From: Glaciecola sp. UBA1851
Lineage (GTDB): Bacteria > Pseudomonadota > Gammaproteobacteria > Enterobacterales > Alteromonadaceae
Length of the DNA stretch: 64,000 nucleotides
Direction: 5' to 3'
NCBI GenBank assembly: GCA_002338515.1
Contig: DDIL01000080.1
Coordinates: forward strand, 47,193 to 111,192
In this document: positions 53,550 through 63,869 of the stretch, piece by piece
Layout: every line of letters begins with the position of its first letter
Numbering within the stretch: the first letter of the stretch is position 1
Position numbers and translations under genes: made by a program
The notes under the pieces: model-generated
The model's input: the letters and a program-made list of their open reading frames with translations, nothing else
Databases searched by the model: none
What the model was told of the DNA's origin: nothing

Positions 53550-54683
53550 TTAATCACTAGCATTTTTCAAAACCTCAGTCATGCCTTGGTTAAATAAGCG
53601 CAGCCACTTTGTACTAAAACTCCCTTTGAATTGTTTGTTAATTGTTATAACGGCGTCAACTTCAGACTGTGGAGTATTTTCAGGATGATCAGGCTGTGTT
53701 AAGTTAATATATGTTTCAACTATTGCCAGTAGGTTAGCGCCATCACAAATATCATTACCTTTTAACCCAAGCGGAAAACCAGAGCCATCCGCTCTTTCGT
53801 GATGTTGCATAATTATTTTTCTTGCTTCGTCCCATATAGTCATATTCTCAAGTAATCTCGTACTTTTATAAACATGGGAACGAATCAAATTGTGTTCCAT
53901 ATCAGATAGCTTAGATTTGTTATTTATAATTTTTTCCGGCAGAAATGCCATCCCAAAATCATGTGTATAGCAAGCAACCGCTAACTGAGCATCGTCAATT
54001 GGGATATTACTTAAACTATTTATATATAAGGCTAAGGCGGCTATTTTGTCTGCTCTGCCCTCAATAAACCCTGCTCGCTTTTCAATTGGCCGCATTAATT
54101 CTCTGAAAAACAAAATATCAGTGTGTTGCTCTGCCGTTATATTTTTAGGTACGCCGGTTTTACCTATTTCACATCGTAAGGGTACAGACATTGCTTCTTC
54201 TATATTATCTTGTGAAGAAAATGCACCCAATGCTTTCTTAAGTAAAATAGTATGTTCAGAATGATTATCTTTGCTAATCATTTTTATTATAGTGCTGATT
54301 CTATCAACGGCATTTTTATCATATTCAGCCTGGCCGCTATTTACACACTCTTCAACAAAGGTAGCAACCACATCCAAAAGCCTAACAACTAAATCGTGTA
54401 ATCCAGAGGAATACTCTATATCCCCTTTTCGCATCATATCTAATACATCTTCTAGATACTGCAAAACCTCTATCATAGGAAGAAAACCTACAAGTCCTAA
54501 ATCACCTTTAATAGTATGAACTGAACGAAAGAGTGCACGTTGCATTTCTTTATCGTCAGGGCATAGCTCTAACTCAACCAGATTTTGTAAACTAGACTCA
54601 TACAGGTCTGAAATTTCTTCACGCAAGTCTGCAAGCATGTCTGGCTCAAGTTCTTCAGGGATAAATGTATTCATATCTCTCAT
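53550..54683 (-). CDS. HPt domain fused to a divergent HD-GYP domain
   Basis: 377 residues. N-terminal HPt phosphotransfer domain (~10-115) with phospho-accepting His56 (SVHTIKGDLGLVGF). C-terminal HD-GYP-like domain (~200-370) with HD at 241-242 (YTHDFGMAF), RSHVYKSTRLLE, HHER at 294-297 and GFP at 302-304 in DGSGFPLGLKG. HD-GYP proteins usually hydrolyse cyclic-di-GMP. Three common positions differ: Lys of HDxGK is Met, Tyr of GYP is Phe, and the later Asp-rich DxxDA segment reads VETYINL. Activity could therefore be altered. The HPt input suggests control by a phosphorelay, but no kinase is adjacent. Confidence 0.85.
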   Translation of the reverse strand: MRDMNTFIPEELEPDMLADLREEISDLYESSLQNLVELELCPDDKEMQRALFRSVHTIKGDLGLVGFLPMIEVLQYLEDVLDMMRKGDIEYSSGLHDLVVRLLDVVATFVEECVNSGQAEYDKNAVDRISTIIKMISKDNHSEHTILLKKALGAFSSQDNIEEAMSVPLRCEIGKTGVPKNITAEQHTDILFFRELMRPIEKRAGFIEGRADKIAALALYINSLSNIPIDDAQLAVACYTHDFGMAFLPEKIINNKSKLSDMEHNLIRSHVYKSTRLLENMTIWDEARKIIMQHHERADGSGFPLGLKGNDICDGANLLAIVETYINLTQPDHPENTPQSEVDAVITINKQFKGSFSTKWLRLFNQGMTEVLKNASD

Positions 54684-54798
54684 TTCGTATTCTTTTATAG
54701 TGAGTTTATCGACTGGTCGATGAGATTGTTTACTGGTGGGCTTTGTTATTTCTAGATTGTGAGTATAATCGAGCGCTTAAATATTTTGAGGATCTCTT

Positions 54799-55518
54799 GT
54801 GATAGCTATTCTTCGTATCTTGGTACTTATTGTATATTTTATATTAATGAATACCTTTCTAACTATTGTCTTTATTGTTAGACCCATGCACAGAAACAAT
54901 GTATTTTTTGCAGGTAAAGTATATTCTACAATGGCAAAAATTGTTGGCGTAAAGCTGTTATATAGAGAATCGAAAAATATAGATTCGAACAATTCGTATG
55001 TAATGATTGCAAACCATCAAAATACATATGATCTGGCAACAGTAAGCCATGGTGCAATACCAGGCGTCGTAACCGTAGGCAAAAAGAGTCTAAAATGGAT
55101 ACCCATTTTTGGCTTAATTTACTGGTTGTCAGGCAATATCATGATAGATAGAAATGATTCTGGCAAAGCTCGCGACACATTGAGCTTAACTGGCGATAAA
55201 ATGAGAGAGAGGAATTTGTCTATATGGATGTTTCCTGAAGGAACAAGAAGCCGAGGAAAAGGCTTATTATCTTTCAAAACTGGGGCATTTAGATTAGCAA
55301 TAGCAGAAAAAAAGGCCATTATCCCAGTTGTTTGTAGTGATATTAACAATGACAAAATTAAGTTAAACAGATGGAATAATGGTACGGTTATTATTGAGAC
55401 GCTTGACCCCGTTCTACCCGATTTCGAAAAAAGCGCAAGAGAGACTGCAAACCAATTTCATGACATAATGTTGTCCGCGTTTAATAGAGTAACAGAAGAA
55501 GCTAAAGCGCTTAGTTGA
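54799..55518 (+). CDS. plsC: 1-acyl-sn-glycerol-3-phosphate acyltransferase PlsC
   Basis: 239 residues. GTG start preceded by TTGAGGA. N-terminal membrane segment (~7-28), acyltransferase motif I NHQNTYD (His73 to Asp78), motif III FPEGTRSRG, and a Pro-containing motif IV (KKAIIPVVCSD). It makes phosphatidic acid from lysophosphatidic acid at the inner membrane. It precedes rraB by 87 bases and is divergent from the HPt/HD-GYP gene. Confidence 0.94.
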   Translation: MIAILRILVLIVYFILMNTFLTIVFIVRPMHRNNVFFAGKVYSTMAKIVGVKLLYRESKNIDSNNSYVMIANHQNTYDLATVSHGAIPGVVTVGKKSLKWIPIFGLIYWLSGNIMIDRNDSGKARDTLSLTGDKMRERNLSIWMFPEGTRSRGKGLLSFKTGAFRLAIAEKKAIIPVVCSDINNDKIKLNRWNNGTVIIETLDPVLPDFEKSARETANQFHDIMLSAFNRVTEEAKALS

Positions 55519-55605
55519 AAATATCACTATATAAATCGTCGTAAATATCAAAGTTCAAAACACGAATTTTAAATAAATTGTAAATTCTTAAATAAAGAGA
55601 GAGTA

Positions 55606-55992
55606 ATGTCTGAATTACATCAACAATGGTATGAGTTTAATGAAGAGACAGTTGAAGCGCTAATTGATGATGGCACAGATACTGAACAAGCCCATACAAT
55701 AGAACATCACTTTGCTAGTAAAAACTTCGATCTTCTAGAAAAAGCAGCAGTGGATGCATTCAAAGCTGGCTACGAAGTTAACGATGCTGAAGAGTTAGTG
55801 TTAGATGATGGCGGTACTATTTTCTGTTTTGATGCCATTTCAGAAAGAATGCTCGATATTGAAACCATTAATAAAGATGTGGATACACTACTTAAAATAT
55901 CGAGTAAGTACGATATACACTATGATGGTTGGGGTACCTACTTTATGGCCGCAGAAGGTGAAGAGCCAGAAATTAGGTATGATGACGAATAA
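55606..55992 (+). CDS. rraB: Regulator of ribonuclease E activity RraB
   Basis: 128 residues, slightly shorter than the 138 of E. coli RraB. Strongly acidic throughout, with the family segments ALIDDGTDTEQAHTIEHHF and YDIHYDGWGTYF. RraB binds RNase E and changes degradosome composition and RNA decay. GAGAGAG ribosome-binding sequence precedes the ATG, and a strong terminator overlaps the stop. Confidence 0.93.
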   Translation: MSELHQQWYEFNEETVEALIDDGTDTEQAHTIEHHFASKNFDLLEKAAVDAFKAGYEVNDAEELVLDDGGTIFCFDAISERMLDIETINKDVDTLLKISSKYDIHYDGWGTYFMAAEGEEPEIRYDDE

Positions 55993-56027
55993 GAAAGGTG
56001 TAATCATTTAATGATATACACCTTTCT
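55992..56027 (+). terminator. Terminator after rraB
   Basis: AGAAAGGTGTA (55992-56002) pairs perfectly with TACACCTTTCT (56017-56027), and the loop contains a further ATCAT/ATGAT pairing, giving a nearly continuous 16-pair stem. A short T-rich tract follows. It lies between the convergent rraB and valS genes. Confidence 0.8.
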
Positions 56028-56059
56028 GTTATACCTTTTTATTAAAGTTGTATTATTAC

Positions 56060-58831
56060 TTATAGCTCCTGAATAGCATTAAGTTGTTGCTGGAGCTTTT
56101 CTAATTGCATATTCGCATTTGCCAACTTATCTTTTTCTTTATCGATAACAGCTGCAGGCGCTTTATTAACAAAGTTTTCATTACTTAGCTTGCCCTGAGT
56201 TCGTTTAACATCAATTGCAAGCTTGTCTATTGCTTTATTTAACCTAGCTAACTCAGCTTCTTTATCAATTAAGCCTGCCATAGGTATTAGAATTTCCATT
56301 TCACCAACTAAAGCTGTCGCGCAAGCTGGCAACTCACTATTGTTAGCAACAATTTCAATACTCTCCAACTTGGCCAATAAGGTTAAATAGTTAGCGGTTA
56401 ATTGTAGTCTAGATAAGTCTTGTTCAGATGCATTGTTAAGCATAATAGACAGCTTTTTAGAGGGGGCTATATCCATTTCTCCACGGATATTTCTAATGCC
56501 CACAACAAATGATTTAACCCACTCAATCACATCTTCAGCCTGTTTATCTTTTAATTCACCTTCATATTGAGGGAATGAGTCGGACATAATTGATTGGACA
56601 TCAACACTATTCGTAGATAGCGGTTGGACTTTTTTCCATATTTCGTCAGTGATAAAAGGCATAATTGGATGTAAAAGCCGCATAAGATGCTCAAGTACGT
56701 TAATTAGCGTATGACGAGTTCCTCGCTTCTCTGCCTCAGACGTTGTATCTGAATTTAGTACTGCCTTTGAAAGCTCCAAATACCAATCGCAAAATTGGTT
56801 CCAGGTAAATTCATATAAATTCTGTGCTGCAACATCAAATCTATATTGAGAAATTGAATCCTCAAATACCTTCAAAGTGTCTTGAAACCTTGACCAGATC
56901 CATTTATCAAATACACTAAGTTGTAATTCTCCACCATTCTTGCCCGTGTCGAAATCTTCTGTATTCATTAAAACAAAACGTGTCGCATTCCAAATTTTAT
57001 TGCAGAAGTTTCTATATCCTTCCACTCTATTCATATCGAAATTGATATCTCGACTAGTCGATGCCATAGCAACAAATGTAAAGCGTAATGCATCGGTTCC
57101 ATAAGCGGCAATCCCACCCTCGAACTGCTTTCTTGTTGTTTTCTCGATTTTCTTAGCGATTTGTGGCTGCATCATGCCACTAGTTCGCTTCGTTACTAGT
57201 GATTCAAGATCAATACCATCTATTAGATCTATTGGGTCTAATACGTTGCCTTTAGATTTAGACATTTTATCGCCGTTTTCATCCCGAATAAGACCTGTAA
57301 TATAAATCTCTTTAAAAGGTATCTTGCCAGTGAACTTTTTCGTCATCATAACCATTCTAGCTACCCAGAAGAAAATAATGTCGAACCCTGTTACTAGGAC
57401 TGAGCTAGGTACAAAAGTGTCTAATTCAAGTGTTTTTTCAGGCCATCCCATAGTAGCAAACGGCCATAAGGCAGAAGAAAACCATGTATCCAGTACATCA
57501 TTGTCTTGCTTGAGCTCTATATCATTTGCTAATGAATACTTAGTGCGAACATCTTGCTCATCTTTCCCAACATAAATATTACCTTGTGTATCAAACCAAG
57601 CAGGGATCCTATGCCCCCACCACAGTTGTCGAGAAATACACCAATCTTGAATGTTATACATCCACTGATAATAGGTTTTATTCCAGTTTTCTGGGACAAA
57701 TTTAATTTCGCCTGACTCAACCGCTTCTATCGCTGGTTTAGCAAGTGACTCAACTGCAACATACCATTGGTCGGTTAAATAAGGTTCAATTACTACACCC
57801 GTTCTATCACCTCGTGGTACCTTCAATTTATGCGGTTTTATTTCAATCAGTAAACCTAGTTCTTTTAGTGATTCAACCACTTTTTCGCGTGCCACAAATC
57901 TATCTAGGCCTTGATACTCTTGTGGACAAGTTTCGTTAATTTTGGCTTCATCAGTAAAAATATTATGCATAGGCAGGTTGTGGCGTTTACCCATATCATA
58001 ATCATTAAAGTCATGTGCAGGTGTTATTTTTACGCAGCCAGTACCAAACTCTGGATCGACATAGTCGTCTGCAATAATTGGGATCTCTCGTTCTGTAATA
58101 GGGAGTTTTATTGTTTTACCTATTAAGTGTTTGTATCTATCATCTTCAGGATGCACAGCTACAGCGGAGTCACCTAACATGGTTTCAGGTCGAGTAGTGG
58201 CGACAACAATTGCCCCTGTACCGTCTGATAAAGGATAAGACATATGCCACATAAAACCGTCTTCATCTTCATTTACTACTTCAAGATCTGACACTGCCGT
58301 TAATAGTACAGGATCCCAATTAACTAAACGTTTACCTCTATAAATCAGCCCCTCATCATAAAGCTGAATAAATACTTCTTGCACAGCTTTAGATAAGTTT
58401 TCATCCATAGTAAACACTTCACGAGACCAATCAGGTGATGTACCTAACCTACGCATTTGTTGCGTAATGTTTCCACCCGATTCTTCCTTCCATTCCCACA
58501 CTTTTTCCAAAAAGCCTTCTCTGCCAAGATCATGTTTGGAAACACCCTTTGCATCAAGTTGTCTCTCAACTACCATTTGCGTGGCAATGCCTGCGTGGTC
58601 AGTACCGACTTGCCAAAGTGTATTGTCACCTTTCATTCTATGGTAACGGGTTAATGCATCCATAATGGTATGTTGAAATGCATGCCCCATATGAAGATTA
58701 CCAGTTACGTTTGGTGGTGGCAGTAAAATACAATAGGGATCACCCTCTCCACTATGTTTAAACAAGCCCTGCTCTTCCCAATGTTGGTAACATGCTTGTT
58801 CTACTTTATGTGGATTAAATGTCTTTTCCAT
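56060..58831 (-). CDS. valS: Valyl-tRNA synthetase
   Basis: 923 residues. Class Ia synthetase with HIGH motif HMGH at 47-50, an editing domain (~190-330, with VATTRPETMLGD), KMSKSKGN motif, anticodon-binding domain, and the C-terminal coiled coil (~855-920) typical of ValRS. It charges tRNA-Val and clears mischarged threonine. It follows holC by 41 bases in the same direction, as in E. coli pepA-holC-valS. Confidence 0.97.
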   Translation of the reverse strand: MEKTFNPHKVEQACYQHWEEQGLFKHSGEGDPYCILLPPPNVTGNLHMGHAFQHTIMDALTRYHRMKGDNTLWQVGTDHAGIATQMVVERQLDAKGVSKHDLGREGFLEKVWEWKEESGGNITQQMRRLGTSPDWSREVFTMDENLSKAVQEVFIQLYDEGLIYRGKRLVNWDPVLLTAVSDLEVVNEDEDGFMWHMSYPLSDGTGAIVVATTRPETMLGDSAVAVHPEDDRYKHLIGKTIKLPITEREIPIIADDYVDPEFGTGCVKITPAHDFNDYDMGKRHNLPMHNIFTDEAKINETCPQEYQGLDRFVAREKVVESLKELGLLIEIKPHKLKVPRGDRTGVVIEPYLTDQWYVAVESLAKPAIEAVESGEIKFVPENWNKTYYQWMYNIQDWCISRQLWWGHRIPAWFDTQGNIYVGKDEQDVRTKYSLANDIELKQDNDVLDTWFSSALWPFATMGWPEKTLELDTFVPSSVLVTGFDIIFFWVARMVMMTKKFTGKIPFKEIYITGLIRDENGDKMSKSKGNVLDPIDLIDGIDLESLVTKRTSGMMQPQIAKKIEKTTRKQFEGGIAAYGTDALRFTFVAMASTSRDINFDMNRVEGYRNFCNKIWNATRFVLMNTEDFDTGKNGGELQLSVFDKWIWSRFQDTLKVFEDSISQYRFDVAAQNLYEFTWNQFCDWYLELSKAVLNSDTTSEAEKRGTRHTLINVLEHLMRLLHPIMPFITDEIWKKVQPLSTNSVDVQSIMSDSFPQYEGELKDKQAEDVIEWVKSFVVGIRNIRGEMDIAPSKKLSIMLNNASEQDLSRLQLTANYLTLLAKLESIEIVANNSELPACATALVGEMEILIPMAGLIDKEAELARLNKAIDKLAIDVKRTQGKLSNENFVNKAPAAVIDKEKDKLANANMQLEKLQQQLNAIQEL

Positions 58832-58872
58832 TAAAAATGCTCTTATAGATTAGTTTGCGGCCAATTAGCCAC

Positions 58873-59334
58873 TTAGATAGTGTTGTATTCAAGCTGTAAT
58901 CCAGCTTGTTTATATAGTTTGTAGCGATCTCGTGCTTTAGCTTTCAACGTGTATTCATTTGGTACAAAGTCAATTATGGTGCCAATTCCTTGATTATAAT
59001 TAATCATTGACTGAGATAAACAGATGACCACTTGTTTGTTCTTTAGCTGTTTTTGTTGACTGTATACAGATTGCCATATTATTTGAGCCGGCGTACCCAT
59101 TTCAGGGCCTTCTCCATACAAATTATGGGGAATAAACTTATCAGCCGGTTGATCCCATAAATGTTCATCTAGCATTTCAGCTTGCGCTTGAGATTCACAA
59201 ATAATCGTCACACGCTTCCGCTTTTGTATAAATTCATACGTAAGCTTTGCCGTAAGCGTAATTTCAGGCTTAACTGCGGAAGCTGAATCAGTAGACGCTT
59301 CATTTAACGCATAAAAAGAAACAAGTGTCTGCAT
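58873..59334 (-). CDS. holC: DNA polymerase III chi subunit HolC
   Basis: 153 residues, close to E. coli chi (147). Family segments: KRVTIICESQAQAEMLDEHLW near residues 40-60, the KFIPHNL block and the central VICLS strand. Chi links the clamp loader (through psi) to single-stranded DNA-binding protein. Between pepA (14 bases upstream) and valS, the conserved order. Confidence 0.93.
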   Translation of the reverse strand: MQTLVSFYALNEASTDSASAVKPEITLTAKLTYEFIQKRKRVTIICESQAQAEMLDEHLWDQPADKFIPHNLYGEGPEMGTPAQIIWQSVYSQQKQLKNKQVVICLSQSMINYNQGIGTIIDFVPNEYTLKAKARDRYKLYKQAGLQLEYNTI

Positions 59335-59348
59335 ATTATATTATGTGC

Positions 59349-60854
59349 TTATTCGTCTATAGCAATATTTGCTTTGTTCATTAAGAACTGAGTTAGCATT
59401 GGTACTGGCCGCCCTGTGGCGCCCTTTTTACTGCCGCCAAGCCAAGCTGTACCAGCAATATCCAAGTGTGCCCATGTGTATTTGCGAGTAAATCGAGACA
59501 AGAAACAAGCGGCCGTTATTGTGCCAGCAGGTCTACCACCCAAATTTGACATATCTGCAAATGGACTTTCTATCTGATCTTGATACTCGTCCCATAATGG
59601 TAAACGCCAAGCTTTGTCAGAACTTTGTTCAGACGCATTAACTAATTCATGGGCAAGCGGATTATGTTGGCTTAAAACAGCAGTTGCATGTTTTCCTAAT
59701 GCAATTACACAAGCCCCCGTTAACGTCGCGATGTCTATTACTAATTCAGGGTCAAAACGTTCAACATAAGTAAGCGCATCACATAATACTAAACGCCCTT
59801 CAGCATCGGTGTTTAGCACTTCCACCGTTTGACCTGACATAGTAGTTAACACATCTCCGGGACGATAGGCGTTTGCATCCGGCATGTTTTCACAACCTGC
59901 CACTACGCCAATAATATTAATTGGCAAATTCAATTCAGCAACGGATTGCATCACACCTAAAACAGATGCAGCGCCACACATATCATATTTCATTTCGTCC
60001 ATCGCATCAGATGGTTTAATTGAAATACCACCAGAATCAAACGTTAATCCTTTACCAACAAGAACATAAGGGCGTTCGCCTGCTTTACCACCATTATGAG
60101 TAATGACGCTCATAATAGATTCGTTTACTGAACCTCGGCCTACCGCTAAATATGTATGCATACCTAGCTGTTCCATCTTTTCTTCATTAATAACATCTAG
60201 TTCAAGACTGTCATATTCTTGAGAAAGCAGTGTGGCTTGCTCACTCAGATATTTAGGATTACAAATATTTGGTGGCATATTGCTCACATCTTTGGCAATT
60301 TTCACTCCTTTACTAATAGCCTCTGCGTGATCTATTGCACGTTCACCTAAAGGTAGCTCTTTTCTGCTACTTAAATTAAACACCATTTTACGCAATGGGC
60401 GTCTAGGCTCACCTTTTTTTGTTTTTAATTGTAAAAAGCTATATACCGATTCATTGGCGGCTTCCACAGCCTGTCTAACTTTCCAATATGTATCTCGACC
60501 CTTAACATGCAGTTCTGTTAGGAAGCTTACGGCCTCCATAGAACCTGTTTCATTCAGAGTTTTTATAGTTTTTGCAACAATTTGTTTGTACTGACGTTCA
60601 TTTAACTCGCGTTCTTTACCGCAGCCAACCAAGAGTACACGTTCACTTAATACATTTGGAACATGATGCAATAAAAGCATTTGGCCAGCTTTACCTTCTA
60701 AATCACCACGCCTGATTAAATTACTAATATAACCTTCACTAATCGCGTCTAATTGTTCAGCAACTGTTGTTAGTCTTCTTGGTTCAAAAACACCCACAAC
60801 AATGCAGGCACTTCTTTGTTTTTCTGGACTACCACTTTTTACACCAAATTCCAT
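59349..60854 (-). CDS. pepA: Leucyl aminopeptidase PepA
   Basis: 501 residues, the normal length. M17 peptidase C-terminal domain with metal-binding GLTFDSGGISIKPS, DMCGAASVLG and the signature NTDAEGRLVL. Besides cleaving N-terminal residues, PepA acts in E. coli as a DNA-binding protein in carAB control and Xer recombination. Upstream, the gene is divergent from lptF, also as in E. coli. Confidence 0.97.
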   Translation of the reverse strand: MEFGVKSGSPEKQRSACIVVGVFEPRRLTTVAEQLDAISEGYISNLIRRGDLEGKAGQMLLLHHVPNVLSERVLLVGCGKERELNERQYKQIVAKTIKTLNETGSMEAVSFLTELHVKGRDTYWKVRQAVEAANESVYSFLQLKTKKGEPRRPLRKMVFNLSSRKELPLGERAIDHAEAISKGVKIAKDVSNMPPNICNPKYLSEQATLLSQEYDSLELDVINEEKMEQLGMHTYLAVGRGSVNESIMSVITHNGGKAGERPYVLVGKGLTFDSGGISIKPSDAMDEMKYDMCGAASVLGVMQSVAELNLPINIIGVVAGCENMPDANAYRPGDVLTTMSGQTVEVLNTDAEGRLVLCDALTYVERFDPELVIDIATLTGACVIALGKHATAVLSQHNPLAHELVNASEQSSDKAWRLPLWDEYQDQIESPFADMSNLGGRPAGTITAACFLSRFTRKYTWAHLDIAGTAWLGGSKKGATGRPVPMLTQFLMNKANIAIDE

Positions 60855-61073
60855 GATTCACCCCGGCAATACTGCCATTATTATTTTATTATCTGTCGAC
60901 ATTAATGCGATTAAAGTTATTTGTTGTTATTATATTTTTGCAAAATATCTTTGTGCTAAACTAGTAAATTGTGCACATTACAACTTTAAACATTCATTTA
61001 TACTAAGTTTACTGAAATAACGCTTATTATTCATTAAAAAACACCATTTAAGTAAAAAAGAAACTATCTAAAC

Positions 61074-62183
61074 ATGCTCATTTTTCGATACTTACTTCGC
61101 GAAACATTTAAATCACAACTAGCTGTGTTTTTTATACTCATGTCAATTTTTATCACGTTGCGTTTTGTCAGAATATTAGGTGACGCAACTGATGGAAATG
61201 TACCTGCCGATTTAGTGTTAGGTTTCATTACACTTTATAGCCCAGTTTTAGCATCACTTGTACTGCCCATCAGTCTATTTTTGGGAATAATGCTGGCTCA
61301 CGGTAGACTATATGTAGATAGTGAAATGACCGTTCTTAAAGCTTGTGGTGTAAGTGAATGGTATGTCACTCGTGTAACACTCTTTGTATCGCTTATTGTT
61401 GCAGTGGCAACAGGAGTTGTTACGCTGTATTTAGCACCCTTGGCAATGGAGAAGGAATATCAACTACAAGAAGATGCAGCATCAAAATCAGGATTGGCTG
61501 CCGTTGTTCCTGGCAGATTCCAGAAAACAGGCAATGACAACTCGGTCATTTTCGTGCATGAATTCGATAACGAACAAGAAATTTTAAGAAAAGTTTTTTT
61601 AGCTAAACCCAGCGACACAAATAATGGCATACACGTTATTTACTCTGAAACTGGACGCATACAACAAGGTAACTTGGGCGAGCAGCAGTTGGTGCTTGAA
61701 AAAGGCACACAATATGAAGGGACAACAATCACAACAGACTATCAAATTGTGCAGTTTGATCAATATGCAGTTGTAATAGATCCGGTGAACACTGAAGAGG
61801 CAAGAAGAAAAGTTGTAGCGGTACCAACAAATGAGCTCTTAAAACTTTATTCAATAGAAGCAAAAGCCGAACTCCAGTGGCGGTTAGCAATTCCACTTTC
61901 ACTGCCATTTTTGGTTCTAATAGCTGTACCAATGAGCGCGGTAGACCCAAGGCAAGGACGATTTGGTAAAATGTTGCCAGCATTGTTGCTGTATCTAGGT
62001 TATTTTTTATTGCTATTAGCAAGTAGAAGAATAATGGAAGATGGCAACCTACCAAGCTTTATAGGGTTGTGGTGGGTACATCTAGTTATGTTTTTAGTTG
62101 GTACTGGCCTGATTGCAAAAGATAGGAAAACAGGCGCTATAGTTAGACAAATATTCACAGTAAAAAAGGGAACAGTCGAATAG
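61074..62183 (+). CDS. lptF: LptF, LPS export permease subunit
   Basis: 369 residues. Six membrane segments: three near the N-terminus (~10-30, ~48-72, ~98-120) and three at the C-terminus (~270-290, ~300-320, ~335-350), with a periplasmic jellyroll domain between. Begins MLIFRYLLRETFKSQ, the LptF signature. With LptG and LptB it extracts LPS from the inner membrane. One base separates it from lptG. Confidence 0.95.
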   Translation: MLIFRYLLRETFKSQLAVFFILMSIFITLRFVRILGDATDGNVPADLVLGFITLYSPVLASLVLPISLFLGIMLAHGRLYVDSEMTVLKACGVSEWYVTRVTLFVSLIVAVATGVVTLYLAPLAMEKEYQLQEDAASKSGLAAVVPGRFQKTGNDNSVIFVHEFDNEQEILRKVFLAKPSDTNNGIHVIYSETGRIQQGNLGEQQLVLEKGTQYEGTTITTDYQIVQFDQYAVVIDPVNTEEARRKVVAVPTNELLKLYSIEAKAELQWRLAIPLSLPFLVLIAVPMSAVDPRQGRFGKMLPALLLYLGYFLLLLASRRIMEDGNLPSFIGLWWVHLVMFLVGTGLIAKDRKTGAIVRQIFTVKKGTVE

Positions 62184-62184
62184 T

Positions 62185-63246
62185 ATGTTTAAAATTATAG
62201 ATTTATATATCGCCAGAACCTTATTCGGATCCATAGCCGTCACATTATCCGTACTCATAGGCTTAAGCGCACTCATCAAATTTGTTGAGCAATTACGACG
62301 TGTTGGACAAGGTGATTACGACATGACTTTGGCCGGCTTGTATGTCTTACTGAGTCTTCCTCGAGAAGTGGAGCTTTTTTTACCAATGGCAACACTATTA
62401 GGTGCACTGATAGGAATGGGCTTGCTAGCGCAAAGTAGCGAATTAGTAGTTATGCAAGCAGCGGGATTATCAAGAACAAAGATCACACTTAGTGCTACTA
62501 AATCTGTTGTTATTATAATTATAGCCGTTATGGCATTAAGTGAATGGGTTACACCACAGAGTGAATCGAAAGCAAAGCAGATTAGGACACAAGCACTTTC
62601 AGGCGGCAGTGTTTTAGCTTCAGGTAATCTGACTTGGGCCAAAGACGGTAATAATTTTGTCAGTATAGGTCAAGTATTGGACCAGAGCACTCTACAAGAA
62701 ATCAGCATTTATGAATTCAATAATGATTTAGACTTGGTTAAAGTTAAGAGTGTTGAACAAGCAGTTTTCGACCAGTCAAAGTGGTTAATATACGGTGTTC
62801 AAACAGTAGAATTTTCTGAATCTAGAATTTCTACAAGCTACAACGTTAGTGAAATATGGGATAGCTCAATTACACCAGATAAACTAGGAATTGTTGCTAT
62901 TAAACCCGAAGCTTTGTCTATAGCAGGCTTATATGAATATGTCGCTTATTTACAGAATAATGGTCAAGAATCTGCAAGATACGAATTGGCATACTGGAGA
63001 AAAATTTTACAGCCTTTTACTGTGGTAGTTATGTTATTGACTGCTATGTCATTTATTTTTGGCCCATTGAGGTCAGTATCAATGGGAGCAAGAACTTCCA
63101 TGGGTATACTAGCGGGCTTTGCTTTCTTTATAAGCAATGAAATTTTTGGGCAAGCAGCACTCGTATTTCAACTAGCCCCAATAATTGGAGCTGTTTTACC
63201 AAGCTTATTATTTGCGGTAGTAGCGACGTACTTATTAAAGCGTTAG
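62185..63246 (+). CDS. lptG: LptG, LPS export permease subunit
   Basis: 353 residues, same architecture as LptF: membrane helices at both ends and a central periplasmic jellyroll (~140-260). Begins MFKIIDLYIARTLFGSI; the segment LSLPREVELFLPMATLLGALIGMG is the LptB-coupling region. Partner of LptF and LptB (29726-30454) in the same export machine. It converges with the RDD gene 7 bases away. Confidence 0.95.
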   Translation: MFKIIDLYIARTLFGSIAVTLSVLIGLSALIKFVEQLRRVGQGDYDMTLAGLYVLLSLPREVELFLPMATLLGALIGMGLLAQSSELVVMQAAGLSRTKITLSATKSVVIIIIAVMALSEWVTPQSESKAKQIRTQALSGGSVLASGNLTWAKDGNNFVSIGQVLDQSTLQEISIYEFNNDLDLVKVKSVEQAVFDQSKWLIYGVQTVEFSESRISTSYNVSEIWDSSITPDKLGIVAIKPEALSIAGLYEYVAYLQNNGQESARYELAYWRKILQPFTVVVMLLTAMSFIFGPLRSVSMGARTSMGILAGFAFFISNEIFGQAALVFQLAPIIGAVLPSLLFAVVATYLLKR

Positions 63247-63253
63247 TAATTCT

Positions 63254-63754
63254 CTAAGTCCAATTTTTATGATGATTTTGTGCTTTAGATAATACTAGCA
63301 TTTGCGTGCCTGCAATTCTGTCTTGTAATGATTGCTTGTTTTTATAATCGAATAACACTAGCAATGTTCCAATGCCCCCTAAAGAGCATATTAGGCGCAG
63401 AAGTAATCTAGTGTAGCCAATAGGTACTGATTGCTTTGTACTAAAAAGGCGCAATCTCCAAGCTCTCATCCCTAATGTTTGCCCGCCATTTTTCCAAAAA
63501 TACAGGAAAAAACCAACAACCCAAGTCAGTACCCACAATTGTATAACTAATGAGTAAATGAACGAACTTTGGATAAGGTCGCTAACGTGCTCAAAACCTT
63601 GTTTAGACAGCATTCCATTTTCCAATAATGCAGTTAAGATAGCAGTAATAACGATAGCGGCTAGCAAACCTATAGCAACTGCTATTAACGCATCATAAAC
63701 CATGGCTGCAAGTCTTCTAAAAAAACCGGCTCTAACTAATTCTGTATCTGTCAT
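63254..63754 (-). CDS. RDD-family membrane protein
   Basis: 166 residues. RDD signature residues are near the N-terminus (FFRRLAAMVYDALIA) and DRIAGT near the C-terminus, with about three membrane segments (~17-42, ~68-90, ~115-130). RDD proteins are small integral membrane proteins of mostly unknown role; some act as cation antiporters. A basic segment (LGMRAWRLRL) is typical. The position after lptG is often seen in alteromonads. Confidence 0.88.
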   Translation of the reverse strand: MTDTELVRAGFFRRLAAMVYDALIAVAIGLLAAIVITAILTALLENGMLSKQGFEHVSDLIQSSFIYSLVIQLWVLTWVVGFFLYFWKNGGQTLGMRAWRLRLFSTKQSVPIGYTRLLLRLICSLGGIGTLLVLFDYKNKQSLQDRIAGTQMLVLSKAQNHHKNWT

Positions 63755-63869
63755 AAATGTGAAAAGGTAAAAAAGCTAAATTATTGAACGATAGTACCAC
63801 TTTTTAAAATAAGACAAATGGTAGTTTTACTGATTGCAGTTAAATTAACCAATTAGGTGTAAATAAGAC

